A stretch of DNA of 18,382 bases, from assembly GCA_023246565.1 (NCBI GenBank), contig JAHFIE010000014.1, forward strand, positions 1 through 18,382, read 5' to 3'. The stretch's first letter is position 1; each line of letters opens with the position of its first letter. This stretch comes from Candidatus Magasanikiibacteriota bacterium. GTDB taxonomy: Bacteria; Patescibacteriota; Patescibacteriia; Magasanikbacterales; UBA922. This document shows positions 15,501-18,382 of the stretch, piece after piece. A program made the position numbers and the translations under genes. The notes under the pieces are model-generated. The model worked only from the letters and a program-made list of their open reading frames with translations. It was not told where the DNA came from and ran no database searches.

Positions 15501-17716
15501 CAATAACTTCTCTACCCACGAGTCATGAACCATTGGTGATTGGTGGCTCACGTACAGAATACCAACCCCAAAAATTCGCCTACAGCTTTTACCCCGCTAC
15601 TATCTACGATCTTCGTGTTTCGTCTGAGCCACTGCTTATCTACACGAATAGTCGAGACATCAAACTAAAGATTGATTCGAGTTATGCTGAACAACTTGCT
15701 CTGAAGGAAAGTAATGAAAGCCCTTCAGCTGACTTTAGTAGTGTAAGCTTTGACTCAGTATCTTCAGAACTCAATTGGACACTTCAAGGCACTGATGGTA
15801 AAAAGTGTGTGAATGCTCGTTTTAACAGCCAGAAGAAAAAATACAAATACGATACCTATGCCTGTGTTATTCTTGACATGACAAAACCTTCGGCTGATTT
15901 TTCTTTTGAACCAGGCCTTAAAGATTCGACGGGTCAACTCACAAAAAAGCCAAGAATTTATGGTGTTTCAGACCCTGACGCTCAGGTGACCATTACGAAA
16001 GTTTTGAAACAAGCATCGCTGTCCTCCCTCAATCCAAGTATCCAAGAACCTTCCTTTTTAAAAACCGGCGTTACTCTTCTTGCGGGAGACAACAGCACCA
16101 CGATCAATCTTAAAGCTAATAAAGACGGTACCTGGAGTTACCCATTTCCTGATGGAACACCACCCGGTATTTACACCTTTACGGTTGAAACAAAAGACTT
16201 AGCAGGAAATACCTCAACCCCAACAACCAAAGATGTATCTCTTGCTTCTTCAGGCACCACACCAAAACCTGTTGCTCCGGTTATACCCCCCGAGGAACCT
16301 AAAGAAAAGCCAGTGGATGAGCCAGTTATACCCCCCGAGGAACCAACTGAACCTGTCAATGAACCAATTGACGAACCGACAGAACCAGTAATACCCAAAG
16401 AGGAACCAAAAAAACCACTCGAGAAACCAATTGCCAAACCAAAACCACAACCCCTTCTCGATCCACTCAATCCAGATAACATAAACCCAGATAACACAAA
16501 TCCAAATAACATTAACCCAAACTCAAATCCAAATATCAATACCAATGGAGAATCCAATAATGCATCAACGCAAATAGCCTTAGGTACGGGTTCTTCTGGA
16601 TCAAATAACACTGAGTCAGGTAACACCCAAACTGACAACAGTCTATCTTCCAATCCACTCTTCCTCAAACTCACCGGCTTTTCTACTCCGACTGAACTTT
16701 TAAAAGCTACCCGTACTATTCTTAATAAACCTGGTGTCCAAAAAGCCAATGTTCGTGTTGCTGTTCCTACTCTTGCTGCGGTTGGCATTGCCAATGTATC
16801 GGTTGGTTTCCAACTTCCTCAACTCTTGAATCTTCTCCGTTATCTCTTTGGTCAACCCACCATGCTCCTTCGTCGTCGGAAACAAAAGTCCTGGGGAGTG
16901 GTCTACAATGGATTCACCAAACTTCCCCTTGATCTTGCCACCATTCGCCTTATTGATGCCACGACGAACAAAGTCGTGAGTTCCCAAGTCACTGACTTCC
17001 ATGGTCGATACTTCTTGGCCGTGAACGAAGGAACCTATCGTCTTGAAATCATGAAACCAGGATTCAGTGGCTTTAGTGAACACTTGAAAGATAAAGAAGA
17101 AGATACGACGTATCTTAATCTCTACCATGGTGAATCATTTTCTCCGAAAGAACATGAATTTGATCTTCATTACAATATTCCTCTTGATCCAGTCCTTGAG
17201 CACAAACCCACGACTCGTATTCTTCGAGACCATCTCCGAGCAAAGATCCAGTTTGCCCTCAGTTTAACCGGTATGGGAGCAAGTATATTGTCCTTTGTCG
17301 TGACTCCCAAACCGGGAACAGCATTTTTTATTCTCCTCCACCTCACGGTCTTCTTCATCTTCTACACCTTGGCTCACCAGAAACTCCCCAAAACCTGGGG
17401 TACGATTCGATCCCTTGTTACAAAATCCCCCTTGGGTCAGGTTGTAGTACGGGTCTTTGATTCAGGGTATAATAAGCTCGTGAATACTACTGTCTCAGAT
17501 GGCAAAGGACGCTACGCTGTTCTTGTCGGCCCCAGTGTCTTCTATGTGACCTATGAGAAGACTGGCTATGAGAAGAAACAGAGTCCTCTTCTTGATTTCT
17601 CCCCTCATAAAACCAAGGGAATGGGAGGACTCATTCGTCGGGATGAGATGATGGGGGAGGAGAAGAAAAGTCCAAAAGATGCATTACCAAAAACAATTGA
17701 TAATAATAAAAAATAA
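12569..17716 (+). CDS. Giant multidomain surface protein with inner-side domains
   Basis: A 1,715-residue protein with a signal peptide at 1-44 (cleavage near VRA-AS). Residues 47 to about 375 look like a right-handed beta-helix: WVGGANGAWETGTNWSGG, then Gly-rich repeats. An FN3-like domain (about 391-512) and three FN3 domains (516-608, 609-705, 710-795) follow, then an Ala/Pro/Ser linker (799-818). Next come a LamG-like jelly roll (about 876-1017), an Ig-like domain (about 1104-1225), a Pro/Glu stalk (1229-1298) and an Asn/Pro stalk (to about 1360). A hydrophobic helix (about 1397-1430) ends in RRRKQ. A carboxypeptidase-regulatory-like domain (1440-1500: SWGVVYNGFTKLPL, TDFHGRYFLAV, GTYRLEI) is followed by two helices (about 1560-1602) and a second such domain (1610-1670). 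By the positive-inside rule both sandwiches face the cytoplasm. It is probably an adhesin or S-layer-like protein. TTG 12554 is an alternative start; no SD is seen for either. Base composition changes near 14100. Confidence 0.75.
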   Translation: MLFRASKNRFRYLSPIVSFITIWYFTFGMLPFGITDFSIPEVRAASITWVGGANGAWETGTNWSGGVVPTASDDVTISSTTGNIIVTLSSGQTANFSSLTVGGDGTYFVTTTFIGNVGTAVSSTIDNHGVINQANTTTQALSGNMTILSGGVLTHVGNSTAVTTSVDFSMANLTLISGARITAQGKGYTGGANQTTGNGPGAGIGVDGLGTGGGYGGPGTKSNFAETAGGPSYGTTSTPDMHAGSGGGGGYYTSGGNGGGIIKMVVSGTALINGTINADGNNGKAACGASPTGGAGGGSGGGIRLETLIFSGSGSITAKGGIGGNNASGCGAGSGGGGRLLILADTYSFVGTTSVAGGDSPANNVPDGGVGSLERTPQAPAGHYANTNAAQSGSTNPTLLTTTTPSFSAVFNDVDSSDTTALAQIQVSTSSDFSSITHWDSGSSGTSITSCNNETRCQDIKFGYFGTAPSTTLSLADDTDENSQTVYYWRLRYFDAAGGAGPFSTTTNTFTLLDTPNEPTSLSASSITASAATLSWTDNSSIESGYSLEASSDLRTFSTASTTVTSTISVSTSSLSVDTRYIYRVRATNSVGNSTYTTSSIFYTLANTAGTPTGVAASVSSITITIDTNSNPTSTKYSLYNSTTGNYLAADGSSTASPVYQTTSTWGSSFAATGLSPNTSYQFVAVSRNGDNVNTATSSASTAAYTLANAPTSLTVATTGVAGQLQLSWSANSNPAGTSYYVEETSNSSISSGYITDTTHTFSGLTAGQTYTFQVKARNAATIDTSYSSSVSANVPSTSGSAAPASSAPSAPAAPAAPFGETLPDVLIEDFAPTGLIKIVSAQGGNINILSEADLSSPHQVKTYSDVVPVQSSDTSLDLTSPFTLNFSFALNKHPLDASLSGKDKAILSKKGAYTLGYTTNINSGLCFTLNNGTKVCDHIFERSPNMVSVQKKYDYRITWSGSVLDFYDQNQKVDTTPITSLPTSHEPLVIGGSRTEYQPQKFAYSFYPATIYDLRVSSEPLLIYTNSRDIKLKIDSSYAEQLALKESNESPSADFSSVSFDSVSSELNWTLQGTDGKKCVNARFNSQKKKYKYDTYACVILDMTKPSADFSFEPGLKDSTGQLTKKPRIYGVSDPDAQVTITKVLKQASLSSLNPSIQEPSFLKTGVTLLAGDNSTTINLKANKDGTWSYPFPDGTPPGIYTFTVETKDLAGNTSTPTTKDVSLASSGTTPKPVAPVIPPEEPKEKPVDEPVIPPEEPTEPVNEPIDEPTEPVIPKEEPKKPLEKPIAKPKPQPLLDPLNPDNINPDNTNPNNINPNSNPNINTNGESNNASTQIALGTGSSGSNNTESGNTQTDNSLSSNPLFLKLTGFSTPTELLKATRTILNKPGVQKANVRVAVPTLAAVGIANVSVGFQLPQLLNLLRYLFGQPTMLLRRRKQKSWGVVYNGFTKLPLDLATIRLIDATTNKVVSSQVTDFHGRYFLAVNEGTYRLEIMKPGFSGFSEHLKDKEEDTTYLNLYHGESFSPKEHEFDLHYNIPLDPVLEHKPTTRILRDHLRAKIQFALSLTGMGASILSFVVTPKPGTAFFILLHLTVFFIFYTLAHQKLPKTWGTIRSLVTKSPLGQVVVRVFDSGYNKLVNTTVSDGKGRYAVLVGPSVFYVTYEKTGYEKKQSPLLDFSPHKTKGMGGLIRRDEMMGEEKKSPKDALPKTIDNNKK
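13120..13690 (+). repeat. Gly-rich GGT-repeat coding stretch
   Basis: Dense runs of GGT codons (for example five in a row near 13303-13317) encode GGGG/GSGGG turns of the predicted beta-helix. Base use is strongly G over C here: about 20 G and 7 C in 13441-13500. Confidence 0.7.
16280..16407 (+). repeat. Pro/Glu stalk repeats with exact 20-bp copies
   Basis: GTTATACCCCCCGAGGAACC occurs exactly at 16280-16299 and 16325-16344 (45-base, 15-residue period). A diverged copy lies at 16388-16407. The repeats encode V-I-P-P-E-E-P units of the stalk before the membrane segment. Such perfect copies can expand or contract by slippage or recombination. Confidence 0.75.
16473..16545 (+). repeat. Asn-Pro tandem repeats in the stalk
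   Basis: Degenerate 15-base units encode N-x-N-P-(D/N) five-residue repeats (DNINP, DNTNP, NNINP, NSNP...). This is a second low-complexity segment of the stalk, followed by a Ser/Asn/Thr-rich stretch to the membrane segment. Confidence 0.65.
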
Positions 17717-17732
17717 TTTTATTGTAATATTT

Positions 17733-18382
17733 ATGTTAAGGATCGCAATCAATGGTTTTGGCCGAATCGGCCGTCATGCGTTTAAAGTACTACAGTCAAA
17801 AAAAGGAATGGAAGTTGTTGCTATTAATGACTTAACGAGTCCAGCTGTATTGGCTCATTTATTAAAACACGATACTGCGTATCCTGATCCACAGTATACG
17901 ATTAAATCTGATGAAAAAAATATTATTGTTACTGGTAAAAAAATTCCAGTTTTTGCTGAAAAAGATCCTGGACTTCTTCCTTGGAAAAAATTTAAAGTAG
18001 ATATTGTTTTGGAATGTACTGGTTTTTTTCGTGATGCTGAAGGAGCAGGGAAGCATTTGACTGCTGGAGCAAAAAAAGTAGTTATTTCAGCACCAGCAAA
18101 AGGTGATATTAAGACCTTGGTTAAAGGGGTTAATGAAACTGAATATAAGCGTGAACAAATTGTTAATAATGCATCGTGCACCACAAATTGTGCCGCGCCT
18201 GTAATGCTTGTTTTGGAACGTGAATTTGGTATAGAAAAAGCCATGCTTACCACAGTTCATTCGTATACTGCGTCACAAGTTTTGCAAGACGGGCCAAGTA
18301 AAGATTTGCGTGAAGCTCGGGCCGCTGCTCAAAATATGGTGCCTACTTCAACGGGTGCTGCGATTGCGGTTGCTCAAGCTAT
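17733..18382 (+). CDS. gap: Glyceraldehyde-3-phosphate dehydrogenase (partial, 3' end cut)
   Basis: This glycolytic enzyme converts glyceraldehyde-3-phosphate, phosphate and NAD+ to 1,3-bisphosphoglycerate. The first 216 residues are present. The NAD-binding fold is seen in RIAINGFGRIGRHAF. Asp33 in AINDLT marks NAD rather than NADP preference. The catalytic Cys149 is in NASCTTNC. The histidine partner is in TTVHSYTASQ, and RAAAQNMVPTSTGAA is present. The segment LQDGPSKDLREARAA is the phosphate-binding region. The window ends at codon 217. It starts 16 bases after the giant surface gene with no terminator between and no clear promoter or SD. It may therefore be read through from that gene or start from a promoter inside its 3' end. 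Confidence 0.96.
   Translation, partial: MLRIAINGFGRIGRHAFKVLQSKKGMEVVAINDLTSPAVLAHLLKHDTAYPDPQYTIKSDEKNIIVTGKKIPVFAEKDPGLLPWKKFKVDIVLECTGFFRDAEGAGKHLTAGAKKVVISAPAKGDIKTLVKGVNETEYKREQIVNNASCTTNCAAPVMLVLEREFGIEKAMLTTVHSYTASQVLQDGPSKDLREARAAAQNMVPTSTGAAIAVAQA

Noticed and set aside
16171..16794. A 207-residue minus-strand reading frame
   Set aside because: It is the complement of the Pro/Glu/Asn low-complexity stalk of the plus-strand surface protein. Its residues are Gly/Ser/Phe repeats forced by that sequence, and there is no SD or family match.
17855..18253. A 132-residue minus-strand reading frame
   Set aside because: It lies wholly inside gap, whose plus-strand protein is clearly conserved including Cys149, so the frame is a shadow.

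Overview
The window looks like chromosomal DNA from a small-genome bacterium, most probably a member of the Candidate Phyla Radiation (Patescibacteria). This placement is an inference. It rests on very compact AT-leaning gene packing, several genes without a recognisable Shine-Dalgarno (SD) sequence, a minimal EF-Ts, an NLPY-type PrmC, and two giant secreted proteins whose C-terminal domain types I associate with this group. The genetic code appears standard: TAA, TAG and TGA all end plausible genes, and reading through the TGA at 3165-3167 gives no sensible protein.

Layout. (1) 1-1928: the tail of an unidentified gene, then a RodA/FtsW-family peptidoglycan polymerase and ribosomal protein bL25 (CTC form). 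A near-consensus promoter for bL25 lies in the end of rodA, and two tandem terminators follow bL25. (2) 2112-4103: a three-gene overlapping operon encoding a membrane-anchored DUF3048 (YerB-like) protein, a DUF2238/VanZ-like membrane protein and a small lipoprotein. Its terminator lies inside the convergent prmC gene. (3) 4100-6111, minus strand: prfA (release factor 1) and prmC (the methyltransferase that modifies it), coupled by two bases. (4) 6112-6445: a 334-bp gene-free stretch with palindromic, REP/MITE-like repeats and a terminator. (5) 6446-7263, minus strand: rpmE (bL31) and an orphan membrane-anchored STN/secretin N-terminal domain protein of higher GC. (6) 7352-8891: rpsB-tsf with a clear promoter, a structured leader that can hide the rpsB SD, and a terminator. 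(7) 8958-17716: two giant secreted multidomain proteins. One has sialidase-like Asp-boxes, fibronectin type III (FN3) domains and a peptidoglycan-binding end. The other has a beta-helix, FN3, LamG-like and Ig-like domains, a Pro/Glu/Asn stalk and a three-helix membrane end carrying two carboxypeptidase-regulatory-like beta-sandwiches. (8) 17733-18382: the start of gap (glyceraldehyde-3-phosphate dehydrogenase), cut by the window edge.

How the parts fit. Most of the window is housekeeping: wall growth, translation (bL25, bL31, S2, EF-Ts, RF1 and its methylase) and glycolysis. The distinctive part is the 8.8-kb pair of surface proteins between tsf and gap. They look like a cell-surface adhesion or S-layer-like module: one protein holds the wall non-covalently, and the other is anchored in the membrane with predicted domains on the inner side. 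The second gene also changes base composition sharply near 14100, as if assembled from two sources.
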